64,000 nt of DNA from Polynucleobacter sp. 78F-HAINBA (GCF_018882325.1 NZ_JACVOQ010000001.1:1-64000); one strand, 5' to 3'; shown: positions 26,473 through 36,368, numbered from the stretch's first letter. Notes: generated by a model not told the origin, from the sequence alone. Numbers and translations are program-made.

Positions 26473-27522
26473 TCAGGTTGAATATTCTGATACATGTTGC
26501 AAGATGCTTCTAGCAATTGCACGCCCAAGATCAACCGGCACAGCATTGCCAATCATGCGCCCTAAGGCGGTAAAGTTCACCGCATCATCTTTGCGAATAA
26601 ATTTATACCCCCTTGGGAAGCCCTGAAATATTGCCCCCTCCCTCAATGAAATTGCTCGATTCTGCTCTGGGTGACCAAATCGCCCAGTACCAAAACTGTA
26701 AAACTGCGTAGTCATTGTTGGTGCGGGCTTATGCCACTCCATCCTTCCATACACCCCTGAAAACGTTTTTCCAGACTCGGCTTTATGGCATTCAAGCAAT
26801 AGCTGCTTTGGCCAATCACGCCATGTACCACCAGGCCTTGAAGCTTTTATTCGTTCATAATTAATTTGTGATAGCGACCTTGTGGCATGTAAAGGGTCTT
26901 TGGCCGAGCTTCGACCCGCTTGAATTCTTTCTAGCCTCCCGATCACCTCTTGCACTGTTTTTTGTTTTTTCTGAGTGGGATCTATGAATTTAATCTCTCC
27001 AAATAAAGAAGCCAAAAGCACCATCCGCTTTCTAGATTGTGGCGCGCCATATAAGGAGCTATCAACAATTCCATGCCAAACATAATATCCCCTTCGTTTC
27101 AACGAGCGCACAAAAGAATCAAATACTTCATGTTTGTAAACTGAAGGCACATTCTCCATGGTAACTATCTCAGGAGATGACTCTTTTATAAGACGGGAGA
27201 ATTGCTTCAATAAACTCCACTTATCATCTCTTTTAACATCATACTTCTGCGCATACGTTGAAAATGGTTGGCATGGCGCACAACCCGCCAATACACGAAT
27301 TTTGGATTTTCCAAACAGCTCATTTAAATCGCTACCAGAAATACTTGCGACATCTTTCCCAATAAATTGGGCCTGATTATTAATTTCATATGGGTACTTG
27401 CAAGCTAAATCAAGATCAATTCCAGCATTAACCTTTAATCCTTCCAGCAAAAAACCATGGGTCAATCCCCCCACGCCACAAAATAAATCAATTGCTCTAA
27501 TTTTTGTATTTTTACTTTGCAT
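26473..27522 (-). CDS. DNA (cytosine-5) methyltransferase
   Basis: A 349-residue C5 methyltransferase with the ordered motifs: I DLFCGVGG, IV GCAPCQPFS (catalytic Cys), VI ENVPS, VIII SRKRM, IX-X GFP...IGNAVP. The target-recognition region between VIII and IX is short. It would protect DNA from a cognate endonuclease; the nearest candidates are the nuclease-like and GHKL proteins on the other strand (convergent, ends 38 bases from the zinc-ribbon gene), not the downstream type I system, which has its own HsdM. If no nuclease belongs to it, it is an orphan. Sequence specificity cannot be read. Confidence 0.9.
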   Translation of the reverse strand: MQSKNTKIRAIDLFCGVGGLTHGFLLEGLKVNAGIDLDLACKYPYEINNQAQFIGKDVASISGSDLNELFGKSKIRVLAGCAPCQPFSTYAQKYDVKRDDKWSLLKQFSRLIKESSPEIVTMENVPSVYKHEVFDSFVRSLKRRGYYVWHGIVDSSLYGAPQSRKRMVLLASLFGEIKFIDPTQKKQKTVQEVIGRLERIQAGRSSAKDPLHATRSLSQINYERIKASRPGGTWRDWPKQLLLECHKAESGKTFSGVYGRMEWHKPAPTMTTQFYSFGTGRFGHPEQNRAISLREGAIFQGFPRGYKFIRKDDAVNFTALGRMIGNAVPVDLGRAIARSILQHVSEYST

Positions 27523-27632
27523 TCCAAACCCTTAAAACTAAGAAACCAGCTAACCATTAACATTGCAGTAAACTCACAAACTTAACATCTTTAGGTGATA
27601 ACATTTCTGAACGATAAGGCTCAAAAAAGCCC

Positions 27633-29240
27633 CTATGGCAACTCAGGCAATCCAAGCTCTTTTAAGAATTTATTATGAGCCTTTTTTGCACTTGTAATTT
27701 GAGCCTCTAGGTCAATCAAATTTGCGTTTACCAGGCCTAGATCAATCTCCTCATCCTGTATCACTGTGCTGATATACCGAGAAATATTAAGGTTGTAGTC
27801 ATTTTTCTCAATTTCTTCCATTGAGACGCGCTTTGAATAACGATCTTCCTGATCACGAAATTGATAGGCATGAATAATCTTATCAATGTGTTCTGGCAAA
27901 AGCTTATTTTGGCGCTTACCCTTTTCAAAATGCTCAGCAGCATTGATAAAAAGGACATCATCAAATTTCTTGCACTTTTTGAGCACCAAAATACATACCG
28001 GAATTCCGGTGGAGAAGAATAAGTTAGCCGGTAAACCAATAACCGCATCAATATTGCCATCTTTTAATAACTTAGTGCGAATGCGTTCCTCTGCCCCACC
28101 CCGAAATAAGACGCCATGCGGCAAAATAATTGCCATAGTGCCCTCATCGCTTAAAAAATGAAGGCCATGCAGTAAAAATGCGAAATCAGCAGCGGACTTC
28201 GGTGCTAAGCCATAGCTCTTAAATCGAAAATCATCTCCCAGAGACTCCGAAGGTTCCCAACGGTAGCTAAATGGTGGATTAGCCACAATCGCATCGCACT
28301 GGAGCTTCTTGGCTGGATTCATCTCATTCAATAGATCCCAGTCATTCTTAAGTGAATCACCGTGATGAATCTCAAACTCCGTATCTTTGACGCCGTGAAG
28401 CAGCATATTCATACGGGCCAAGTTATAAGTAGTGATGTTGGATTCTTGGCCATAAATCTTGCCAATACCATGGGCGCCGAGCTGCTTTCGAACATTGAGT
28501 AACAAAGATCCCGAGCCACAAGCAAAATCCAATACCTTATCGAGCTTTTTCTTTTTACCAGCGGCAGGGTTTTGACTGTCGAGTGTCACTATTTCAGATA
28601 GGATTCTTGAAATTTGCTGTGGGGTATAAAATTCCCCCGCTTTTTTGCCTGATCCTGCGGCAAACTGCCCAATCAGATACTCATAGGCATCACCCAAAAT
28701 ATCACTGTCAGTAGAAAACCAAGCGATTCCTTCGGCAATTTTAGAAATAATCCTGCAAAGCTGAGTATTGCGCTCAGTATAGTTTTTACCCAACTTATCT
28801 GAGCTGAGATTTATCTCGGAGAACAAGCCTTGAAAGGTGCTGTCAAAGGATTGATTTTCAATATATTTAAAGCCACGTTCTAAGGCATGGAGCATTTCAC
28901 CATCTTGCACCCTAGCTTGCTCAGCAATGCTACTCCATAGAAATTGCGGCTCAATTACATAGTGCACCTTGCGGCGCATTTGCTTTTCAAAGTCAGCAAC
29001 ATCTTGGGTATTATTTTCATACCAAATCGCCAAAGGGGGACGCTTATCGCCTTCTTTCGTCTTTGGGTAATCTTTGCCCAACTCTTTCTCGGCCGCCACC
29101 TCATAGTTATCCGATAGATAACGTAAGAACAAAAAGGAGAGCATGTAATCGCGAAAATCATCCGCATTCATGGACCCACGTAGGTCATCTGCAATGCCCC
29201 AGAGGGTTTTACCTAATTCTTTTTGATCGTGCTCGGTCAT
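27633..29240 (-). CDS. hsdM: Type I restriction-modification DNA methyltransferase subunit HsdM
   Basis: A 535-residue N6-adenine methyltransferase subunit: N-terminal helical HsdM_N domain (LWGIADDLRGSM), SAM-binding VLDFACGSGSLLLN and catalytic NPPFSYRW. With two copies plus HsdS it methylates the recognition sequence; with HsdR it forms the restriction complex. It is the last gene of the operon, its ATG overlapping the stop of the anticodon-nuclease gene by 4 bases. Placing hsdM last, after hsdR, is opposite to the usual M-S-R order. Confidence 0.94.
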   Translation of the reverse strand: MTEHDQKELGKTLWGIADDLRGSMNADDFRDYMLSFLFLRYLSDNYEVAAEKELGKDYPKTKEGDKRPPLAIWYENNTQDVADFEKQMRRKVHYVIEPQFLWSSIAEQARVQDGEMLHALERGFKYIENQSFDSTFQGLFSEINLSSDKLGKNYTERNTQLCRIISKIAEGIAWFSTDSDILGDAYEYLIGQFAAGSGKKAGEFYTPQQISRILSEIVTLDSQNPAAGKKKKLDKVLDFACGSGSLLLNVRKQLGAHGIGKIYGQESNITTYNLARMNMLLHGVKDTEFEIHHGDSLKNDWDLLNEMNPAKKLQCDAIVANPPFSYRWEPSESLGDDFRFKSYGLAPKSAADFAFLLHGLHFLSDEGTMAIILPHGVLFRGGAEERIRTKLLKDGNIDAVIGLPANLFFSTGIPVCILVLKKCKKFDDVLFINAAEHFEKGKRQNKLLPEHIDKIIHAYQFRDQEDRYSKRVSMEEIEKNDYNLNISRYISTVIQDEEIDLGLVNANLIDLEAQITSAKKAHNKFLKELGLPELP

Positions 29241-30361
29241 GCTTGGCTCGCTACTGTTGTTTCATTAAGAAAAAGTTCGGGGTTAAATCGGTAGTTATCC
29301 ATAAAATCCCTGAGAATGGTTTTGAAGTACTGTTTATTTTCATCGAGCATTTGGACTGGCTCAAATAGCGAATAGTCCCCATGACTTAAGACGTTAATCA
29401 TGCGGGTATGCAATATTCCATCCACATCATCTTTGCCTTGTTTAATACAGGCCGAAAAATTCTTAAAGCCGTGAAAAGATGCTGCCTTTTCTAAAATACT
29501 ACGCAAGATATTAAAGTGATAAGTGTAGAGCACACCTGAATCAGAGGCCTCTTTTAATTGTTTAAGCAAAGCTACATGATGGAAAAATGGCGTTTCATCC
29601 GTGTAACGCAAAATGTATCTATTGGTTACCTTCTCAAAACTTAAGAAATAAGGTTGCAAGGGATTGTCTTTCCCTCTCCTATTCAACTCATTCCACATCA
29701 CACTAAAAAAGAGAGCGTGATGGGATGATATAACTACCTTGATTTTATTGTCTTGTTTAAAAAGCAGCTGCGCCAAGTGGCTAGCCACGGCGATGGCATT
29801 ATTGTCATCCAACGAAGAGATGGGATCATCAATATAAAGATACTTTACCCAAGCGTAAGCTTCTTGCTCATCAATAGCAAGCTGAGCCACAGCCAGAAAG
29901 AAACACCAGATGAAAATATTTTCCTCGCCCCGTGAGACCTTAATGTGCTCTACCATTTGCAAGGTGCCGTTAACTTCAATCTCACGAGTAAAGTTAATTG
30001 TCCAATTTGTATAGTCAATCTTAAAATCAAAATCAGCATATCTCTGCAACAAAGGGCGTATGCGATTTTCCATTTCCAACTCTTGCAAGCCACTGAAAAA
30101 ACGTGAATCCTGATTTAGGCGCAAAATACGATGAGCGTCATTCCCTAGATCGTTATCCCAAATAAATAGATCTTCAGTAAAAGCATTGAAGTACAAGGTA
30201 TCGCGCCGATCTTCCCGCCTTCCAGCATCCTTAAATGCCATTGAAAGCCGGGTTTTTCCAGTACCGTTATAGGCAAAGAGCAAGACATACTTCTTGTCTT
30301 TTAATTTTTCACGCAAATGAGTGACCAATCCATTCAAATCGAGAAATGAAATGCTGGTCAT
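29237..30361 (-). CDS. PrrC-like anticodon nuclease (ABC-type ATPase plus HEPN-type RNase)
   Basis: A 374-residue protein. N-terminal ABC ATPase parts: Walker A YNGTGKT (31-37), signature-like VSRGEEN (142-148), Walker B YLYIDDP with SSLDD (174-185), and a switch SSHH. The C-terminal part has Arg287-x3-Glu291 and His327, matching the order and Arg-Glu spacing of the PrrC catalytic triad, and Arg320-x6-His327 fits the HEPN RX4-6H motif. Length is near PrrC (about 396) and there is no zinc-hook coiled coil as in RloC. In E. coli PrrC is held silent by the type Ic EcoprrI complex and cleaves tRNA-Lys when a phage inhibits restriction. Overlap by 4 bases with hsdS and hsdM on either side puts it under the same control. 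tRNA target unknown. Confidence 0.72.
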   Translation of the reverse strand: MTSISFLDLNGLVTHLREKLKDKKYVLLFAYNGTGKTRLSMAFKDAGRREDRRDTLYFNAFTEDLFIWDNDLGNDAHRILRLNQDSRFFSGLQELEMENRIRPLLQRYADFDFKIDYTNWTINFTREIEVNGTLQMVEHIKVSRGEENIFIWCFFLAVAQLAIDEQEAYAWVKYLYIDDPISSLDDNNAIAVASHLAQLLFKQDNKIKVVISSHHALFFSVMWNELNRRGKDNPLQPYFLSFEKVTNRYILRYTDETPFFHHVALLKQLKEASDSGVLYTYHFNILRSILEKAASFHGFKNFSACIKQGKDDVDGILHTRMINVLSHGDYSLFEPVQMLDENKQYFKTILRDFMDNYRFNPELFLNETTVASQA

Positions 30362-31668
30362 AACCCAACCCCATCAACAAGAGGAAATAATTGTTGCATT
30401 AAAGATTTTTTATGGCTCTTAAGCACCCGTATCTTTTTATCTTGTTCGGCAATTATTTCATCAATAGAAGACAGGCAATAAGCAATTTTTTCTTGCTCAT
30501 CTTTAGCTGGCACTAGCATTGGTAAGTTTTTCAAATCATCAAGGCCAATACGCTTTCTGGTAGAGCCCGTAGCTGTCTTTTCAATTAATGCCCGAAATTG
30601 GCTAGAATTAATCAATGAGTAGATAAAGTATTTACTATGCCTTTGCTCATCCACCACCAAGCGAATGCCGTCGGAACACATTACGTATTTAGGGTGATTA
30701 TCGGGAATCAGGCAGGCGCGACCCACTGGATCACCCATCTTTGAAAGAATAATTTCGCCGGGATATATATTGTTGCTTAAAAGCTCTCTTGCCTTTTCTT
30801 CCGAAGTAAAAATCTGGTAATCATTGATAAACCGTCCATCACCAATATTTTGTAATTGAATGACTCGAACACCGTCGTCTACGTAATCTGAGGCTTTGAG
30901 ATTGGAGCCAAATGGGCCGCCAATAAAACTCCACTTTTTAGCCCTATCAGCGACATCAATGAGCTTAATTTTTTTCCATGGGGCGGCATTCTTAAAATCA
31001 GAAAAACGTAACTTAGGGGCCCCCTCACCTTCAGTGGGAAGTAACTCTTGTATCAAGCCTTTTTTATGATTCTTCAACCCATTTAGTTTTTTTTCTTCCG
31101 TAGCAATCAACTCATCTACTGACGACAAGCAATCTGCAACTTTTTGCTGCTCGGTATAGCCGGGAAGCGCAAGTGGTAACAACTTAATAATGTCTGCATT
31201 TAAATTTTGCACTCCACTTCCAGCGGAATAATTTAAAAAATATTTTTGACTATCCGGAGATAGAATGAAGTAATAAAGAAAATCTCTACTCGTCAGTTCA
31301 TCAATTTTTGTAACCGCTATCCATCCATCATGAATGCATGATTTAATTTTCAGAATATAAGGACGCCCAAAACTCATCGAGTTGGACATAATCAAATCAC
31401 CAGGATTAACCTCCCTGGTTTTGCTTAGTGCAGTAACAAGTACTTTTTCTCTTGTATGAGTTACATATTTAGCATCTTGATCAACATCGCCTATCTTTAG
31501 CCAATTCAAACCATCAATATCGGTAGTGATAAATTCATCTATAGGTCGCGGTGATCCGCCACGCAATATTTGAGAAACATCCTCAAGCCTTTTAAGCTGC
31601 CAGTCATTCGACCCATTAAAGCCAGGAAAACGCAGCTTGGGAATGAGTTTTATGCCCTTGTCACTCAT
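30358..31668 (-). CDS. hsdS: Type I restriction specificity subunit HsdS
   Basis: A 436-residue subunit with two target-recognition domains, each followed by a conserved helical repeat: ADCLSSVDELIA near residue 165-180 and YCLSSIDEIIAEQ near the C-terminus. The two repeats form the spacer helices that set the gap in a bipartite recognition sequence. Overlaps hsdR by 8 bases and the PrrC-like gene by 4. Intact, with no internal inverted-repeat shuffling partner nearby. Confidence 0.92.
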   Translation of the reverse strand: MSDKGIKLIPKLRFPGFNGSNDWQLKRLEDVSQILRGGSPRPIDEFITTDIDGLNWLKIGDVDQDAKYVTHTREKVLVTALSKTREVNPGDLIMSNSMSFGRPYILKIKSCIHDGWIAVTKIDELTSRDFLYYFILSPDSQKYFLNYSAGSGVQNLNADIIKLLPLALPGYTEQQKVADCLSSVDELIATEEKKLNGLKNHKKGLIQELLPTEGEGAPKLRFSDFKNAAPWKKIKLIDVADRAKKWSFIGGPFGSNLKASDYVDDGVRVIQLQNIGDGRFINDYQIFTSEEKARELLSNNIYPGEIILSKMGDPVGRACLIPDNHPKYVMCSDGIRLVVDEQRHSKYFIYSLINSSQFRALIEKTATGSTRKRIGLDDLKNLPMLVPAKDEQEKIAYCLSSIDEIIAEQDKKIRVLKSHKKSLMQQLFPLVDGVGL

Positions 31669-34660
31669 ATGCTGCTAATCCTGAAATCTCACGCCCTTGC
31701 GCCAACTTTTTTAACAACGGAATCAAATCCTCCATAAGCGCTAGTTCTTTTTGGGTACGAGCCTTCCAGCCTAGATCCAACGGCAAAAGCAAATTGCTTA
31801 AATACTCACCATCAAAAATCATACGGCTCATAATGTCATGCACAAATGCCTGCAAGGATTTACTGTTTAGACCATGTAGCTCTGCAATTCTTTCCAGGTC
31901 TTTGCCGGCCTTGGCTGCTTTAAATTCCTGATAACCATTTCGTATAGCTTTTTCATCAAGAGTCTCCCCCACTTTCAAGCTATTGATATAAGAAATAATA
32001 TCTTCACGCTCATCCATTAAATTAGCGCTAGAGCTAATAAGCTCTATCAGCTGACCACGTGTCATCTTTTGCTTACCGGCGGATTGTGTTGATTTGGCAA
32101 TTAAGTCCATGATGTAGTCGTAATCGATCACAGCCGATGAAAAAAGAACGAACTCAAAATCTAACTGTTTTAGCTCTTCCCCTATATCCTGATCTTTATT
32201 CTGTTTTTCCTTAAGGCGCTGGGCAGTCTCAAGATACATACCCTTAAAACTACGCATCACCTCTTCTGGTAAGAGCAGCTCTACAGCCACCTTACTCTCT
32301 TCCGCTAAATCGGTATATTGATCCAGCTGAGTCTTTAGGCGCTGCACCTCCTTAAAGTGATCAATAAACTGCGCTCGAGCGCTATCACCCTTAAGGTTGG
32401 CAACTTGCGCAGGCACACAATCCAACCCCTGAGACTTCATGAAACCCTCAAGTTGGGTCACCGCAGTTTTCAGCTTATCGACAACTACCGGGGCTGGGTC
32501 AACCAACCAGATTTCTTTTGCTCGATTTTGGTCTTTACCTGAAAAAAGTTGAATAGCTTCGTCAACTTGATTTTCCTGACCCCGAAAATCAAGGACATTG
32601 CCCCAAGGCTTAGTGTCATTTAATACGCGATTAGTACGGGAGAAGGCCTGAATCAAGCCATGATATTTGAGATTCTTGTCAACATATAAGGTATTGAGGT
32701 ATTTGGAATCAAAACCAGTTAGCAACATATCTACAACGATAACAATATCAATTTTATTTTTACGAGCGTAATCTTGATTGGAATATTTTTGATCTTTAAT
32801 ACGTTGCTGCACATCCTGATAGTACAAGTCAAACTCATTAATGGTGTGATTGGTGCCGTATTGAACGTTGTAATCGTAGATGATCTGAGTTAACGCCTTC
32901 TTCTTCTCATCTGGTGCATTTTCATTGTCAATTTTTTCTTGCGGCAAATCTTCTTGGATTTGCTGCACATCCTTATTGCCCTCAGCCGGCGGCGAAAATA
33001 TGCAAGCAATATTTAAAGGGGTAAAGCCTTCATCCTGAGCTTGTTTTTGCGCTTGCAAGGCTTTAAACAACTCATAGTAGGCAATAGCATCATTAATAGA
33101 GGCGGTTGCTAACACCGCATTAAAACGACGTGAGTTAGTAGCAGCATCATGCTTGCTCAGAATTTCTTTAATTACCGCCTCAGGTGGAGGCGTTTCCCCT
33201 TTCTTGAGCTTGCCCTTGCTTTTATCGTCTTTGCCAAAATAATCAATATGAAAACTTAAGACGTTTTTATCATCAATCGCATTCGTAATCGTGTAAGCGT
33301 GCAGCTCTTTTTCAAAGATATCTTCAGTGGTTTTAAAAGCGCCGATAGTTCCATCAATTTGCTTGTATGTAGCATTTTCTTCAAAAATAGGAGTACCCGT
33401 AAAACCAAATAATTGTGCTTTAGGGAAAAATTCTTTAATGGCTTTATGGTTTTCCCCAAACTGGGATCGATGACACTCGTCGAAAATAAATACCACCCGC
33501 TTATTACGCAGAGGCTCTAGACGTTCTTTATAAGTAAGCTCGCCTTTTGATTTGTTATTCAGATTACGTCTGCCATTTTCATCTAAGGCAAGTCCAAGCT
33601 TTTGAATAGTGGTCACAATGACTTTATCGGCATAATCATCTGACAGCATGCGTCGCACCAAGGTTTCAGTATTGGTATTCTCCTCAACACAGCCATCTTG
33701 AAATTTATTAAACTCCTCGCGAGTTTGTCGATCCAGGTCTTTGCGGTCGACTACAAACAAACACTTTTCAATATCAGGGTTGTCTTTAAGTAAGGTTGAC
33801 GCCTTAAATGAGGTAAGTGTTTTACCGCTACCTGTGGTATGCCAAATATAGCCATTACCGCGATTTTCATGAATGCAATCAACTATCGCCTTAACCGCGT
33901 AGATTTGATAAGGGCGCATAATCATTAGCCGCTGCTCACTAGCAACCAAGACCATATAGCGACTGATCATTTGTCCCAGAGTGCATTTAGCCAAAAACTT
34001 CTCAGAAAAATCATGCAAATGCGCGATTTTTTGATTATTTTCATCGGCTAACTGATAAATCGGCAAAAAACGTTCATCCGCATTAAAACTAAAATGCTGG
34101 CTTTGATTATTAGCAAAGTAAAGTGTATTACTCTGATTACTCACAATGAATAGCTGCATAAAGCACAATAGCGTATTGGTATAGCCATTACCGGGATCGT
34201 TTTTATAAGCAACGATCTGCTCCATTGCTCGGCGTGTGGATATCTGATAAGTTTTCAGTTCAATCTGCACCACAGGCACGCCATTGATTAACAAAATCAC
34301 GTCGTAACGATGGTGACTGTTATTCGTATTAATGCGCAATTGATTAATTACTTCAAATTCGTTTTTGCACCAATCTTTAATATTCACCAAAGTAAATTGC
34401 AGCGGGGTACCATCTTCGCGAATAAAGGTATTGCGCTCCCGCAAAGTTTTAGCAGCAACAAACACATCTGCATTAGTAATTTCATCACGCAGGCGAGCAA
34501 ATTCCGAATCAGTTAATTTAACTTGATTCAGGGATTCGAATTTAGAGCGAAAATTTAGCTCTAAAGCTTCCCGATCCCGAATATCCGGCCGGTAGGTATA
34601 TTTGAGCTGCTCCAGCTTTTCGATAAAGCCTTTCTCAATTTGACTTTCCGTCAGCGTCAT
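31661..34660 (-). CDS. hsdR: Type I restriction endonuclease motor subunit HsdR
   Basis: A 999-residue subunit, near full length for the family. The N-terminal PD-(D/E)XK nuclease has YDVILLINGVPVVQIELKT (Asp...Glu-x-Lys); the superfamily 2 translocase follows with HTTGSGKTLTS (Walker A), FDECHRSQ (DEAH-like) and GFTGTP (motif III); the C-terminal helical domain contacts HsdM. It translocates DNA and cuts far from the site. First gene of the four-gene operon; the promoter should lie in 34661-34743, beside the end of the WYL regulator gene, which is transcribed in the same direction. Confidence 0.94.
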   Translation of the reverse strand: MTLTESQIEKGFIEKLEQLKYTYRPDIRDREALELNFRSKFESLNQVKLTDSEFARLRDEITNADVFVAAKTLRERNTFIREDGTPLQFTLVNIKDWCKNEFEVINQLRINTNNSHHRYDVILLINGVPVVQIELKTYQISTRRAMEQIVAYKNDPGNGYTNTLLCFMQLFIVSNQSNTLYFANNQSQHFSFNADERFLPIYQLADENNQKIAHLHDFSEKFLAKCTLGQMISRYMVLVASEQRLMIMRPYQIYAVKAIVDCIHENRGNGYIWHTTGSGKTLTSFKASTLLKDNPDIEKCLFVVDRKDLDRQTREEFNKFQDGCVEENTNTETLVRRMLSDDYADKVIVTTIQKLGLALDENGRRNLNNKSKGELTYKERLEPLRNKRVVFIFDECHRSQFGENHKAIKEFFPKAQLFGFTGTPIFEENATYKQIDGTIGAFKTTEDIFEKELHAYTITNAIDDKNVLSFHIDYFGKDDKSKGKLKKGETPPPEAVIKEILSKHDAATNSRRFNAVLATASINDAIAYYELFKALQAQKQAQDEGFTPLNIACIFSPPAEGNKDVQQIQEDLPQEKIDNENAPDEKKKALTQIIYDYNVQYGTNHTINEFDLYYQDVQQRIKDQKYSNQDYARKNKIDIVIVVDMLLTGFDSKYLNTLYVDKNLKYHGLIQAFSRTNRVLNDTKPWGNVLDFRGQENQVDEAIQLFSGKDQNRAKEIWLVDPAPVVVDKLKTAVTQLEGFMKSQGLDCVPAQVANLKGDSARAQFIDHFKEVQRLKTQLDQYTDLAEESKVAVELLLPEEVMRSFKGMYLETAQRLKEKQNKDQDIGEELKQLDFEFVLFSSAVIDYDYIMDLIAKSTQSAGKQKMTRGQLIELISSSANLMDEREDIISYINSLKVGETLDEKAIRNGYQEFKAAKAGKDLERIAELHGLNSKSLQAFVHDIMSRMIFDGEYLSNLLLPLDLGWKARTQKELALMEDLIPLLKKLAQGREISGLAAYE

Positions 34661-34743
34661 TTAAGCCCTTAATTTATGCATTATTTTCTTTAAACACCCT
34701 AATAATAAGGGGTAATAGCAACCACGCCTAAAAGGAAGTGGGG

Positions 34744-35715
34744 CTATTTATAGCCAGCAATAGCATCCTCTAATTGCTCAATTACCTTTTTACGCAAACT
34801 AACTGGCGCCAATACTTCTACAGCCGAGCCATACTTCAAAATATCCATGACAAGCTCAGGATCCTGGTTGTAATTAAACTCCAAGATGTAATACCCTTCC
34901 CCATCAAAATATCCCACTTGATCTTGGTGCCAGATTTCAGTTGAGATCCAACGAGCCTGCTCGGGGGTAAAGCGTAACTTAGCCCGCTTATTGGCCTTAC
35001 CTGAAAAGAGTCCATAACTTTCCCCAAAATAGTCTTTAAGCTCTTTTTCGGGCACTTCTTTTGCCTTCTGATTCAAAATAACCGCACTATGAATGCCATC
35101 TACCGCAAAGCTACGTAACCCATCTCGCAGATGGCAATATGCATCGAGATACCAGTTGTCTCGATAATAAATGAGATGCTGGGGCGAAACCTCTCTTTGC
35201 GTAGTTTCATTTTTGACTTTAGCGTAATACGTGATTTGCAAACGCTGACGATTGAGCAAGGCGCTACCCAACTCAGCAAAACTTTGAACGGTGGTTTTGC
35301 GCTGAGCCATGGGTAATACTTTGATTCGCTTACGTAATTCTTTTGCGGATGCTTGATGTTGCCCTAAGATATTGTCGATGATTGTTGAAAGTGGTTCTAT
35401 GTGAGGACCAATCAAACCGCCCTTATCCAAAGAAGCAAGTAATTGATGCATTAAGGCCAAAGCTGTGGCTTCTTTCTCGCTAAACCAAAGTCCTGGCAAC
35501 TCTATCTTCTGAACATCATCAAGACTCTCAAAACGATAACCGCCTTGAAAGCGATCAAATACGATCGGGGCATTTAAGCGACTGCGCAGATACTCTAAGT
35601 CTCGTTTAAAGGTGGCTTTGGAAATTTCCAGTTCATTCAAGAAATCGACAAGCGGAACACACTTTTTTGCCTGCAAAAGGTAAGTAATGCGGTGCAAGCG
35701 CTGCATATCACTCAT
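34744..35715 (-). CDS. WYL-domain transcriptional regulator
   Basis: A 323-residue regulator with an N-terminal winged helix (LVDFLNELEISKATFKRDLE) and a WYL domain (the region HLIYYRDNWYLDAYCHL with the YxxNWYL core) followed by a WCX-type C-terminus. WYL regulators of this length (BrxR/CapW type) repress or sense for anti-phage systems through ligands bound at the WYL pocket. It is 83 bases upstream of hsdR on the same strand, so it may regulate the restriction operon. ATG at 35715 follows an AGAGG site; a TTG three bases upstream is in frame. Confidence 0.85.
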   Translation of the reverse strand: MSDMQRLHRITYLLQAKKCVPLVDFLNELEISKATFKRDLEYLRSRLNAPIVFDRFQGGYRFESLDDVQKIELPGLWFSEKEATALALMHQLLASLDKGGLIGPHIEPLSTIIDNILGQHQASAKELRKRIKVLPMAQRKTTVQSFAELGSALLNRQRLQITYYAKVKNETTQREVSPQHLIYYRDNWYLDAYCHLRDGLRSFAVDGIHSAVILNQKAKEVPEKELKDYFGESYGLFSGKANKRAKLRFTPEQARWISTEIWHQDQVGYFDGEGYYILEFNYNQDPELVMDILKYGSAVEVLAPVSLRKKVIEQLEDAIAGYK

Positions 35716-35804
35716 CAAGACCTCTTCAATTTATTGATTCCTTATCAGTCTACCTGAGTGACTCATTCCTTGAGCCTTACATGACCCATGCGCCAGCATG
35801 TTGA

Positions 35805-36329
35805 TCACAAAAAGGACATGATTTCCACTAAGTCCGATCCTGACCCACCCTTAAACATACTTTCTTTATTACCGCACAACTCTTTTAGGACATCCTGAAA
35901 AGGGATGAGCTCTATCTGGTGCCCAGCAATCAACTGAAGCTCAGTTGGGTGCCGCACATTACCGTGCACAAAATAATATTTCCATTCAACTCCAGGACAA
36001 AGATGGTCACGCACTTCCCTCTTTTTCTTGCTCGTAAATTTCTTCTCGACCCACTCTTCCACAGATTTCTCTAATACCGAGTCTTCCCTAGAAAATGCTG
36101 ATCCTCTGGCCTTGCCAAGCTCTTTGGATTGCTCAGCCGTTAATTTGGAGATGTATGAGATGGGATTGGTGCTGACCTGCACTTCATAGTGACGAGCTTC
36201 AATACCGCCATCAGTCTTACAAATTGCCAATAGGTCAATTTCATCGACACCAACCTTAATGCCGCGCATCGTAAAAAATCGATTGCGATTTAACCACTCC
36301 TCGACCAATGTTTCTGCTAATAAAGCCAT
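35805..36329 (-). CDS. PD-(D/E)XK-like protein, second gene of an XRE-controlled pair
   Basis: A 174-residue protein of unknown family. GVDEIDLLAI followed by ARHYEVQVS gives an Asp...Glu-x-Gln arrangement found in PD-(D/E)XK nucleases such as Mrr-like or group I intron-type enzymes, where Gln can replace the Lys. N-terminal helix VEEWLNRN precedes FFTMRG, also typical of the fold. ATG at 36329 has a GAGGAAA site; the frame reaches a TTG at 36365. It follows its partner gene by 39 bases. Nuclease activity is inferred from motif spacing only. Confidence 0.5.
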   Translation of the reverse strand: MALLAETLVEEWLNRNRFFTMRGIKVGVDEIDLLAICKTDGGIEARHYEVQVSTNPISYISKLTAEQSKELGKARGSAFSREDSVLEKSVEEWVEKKFTSKKKREVRDHLCPGVEWKYYFVHGNVRHPTELQLIAGHQIELIPFQDVLKELCGNKESMFKGGSGSDLVEIMSFL

Positions 36330-36368
36330 AGTTTCCTCATATATACCGCACTCATTCCCAACCAACCA

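Noticed and set aside
26473..27522. C5 methyltransferase as part of the adjacent type I operon
   Set aside because: The type I operon has its own HsdM, and the methyltransferase gene has its own upstream gap of 110 bases and a different enzyme class.
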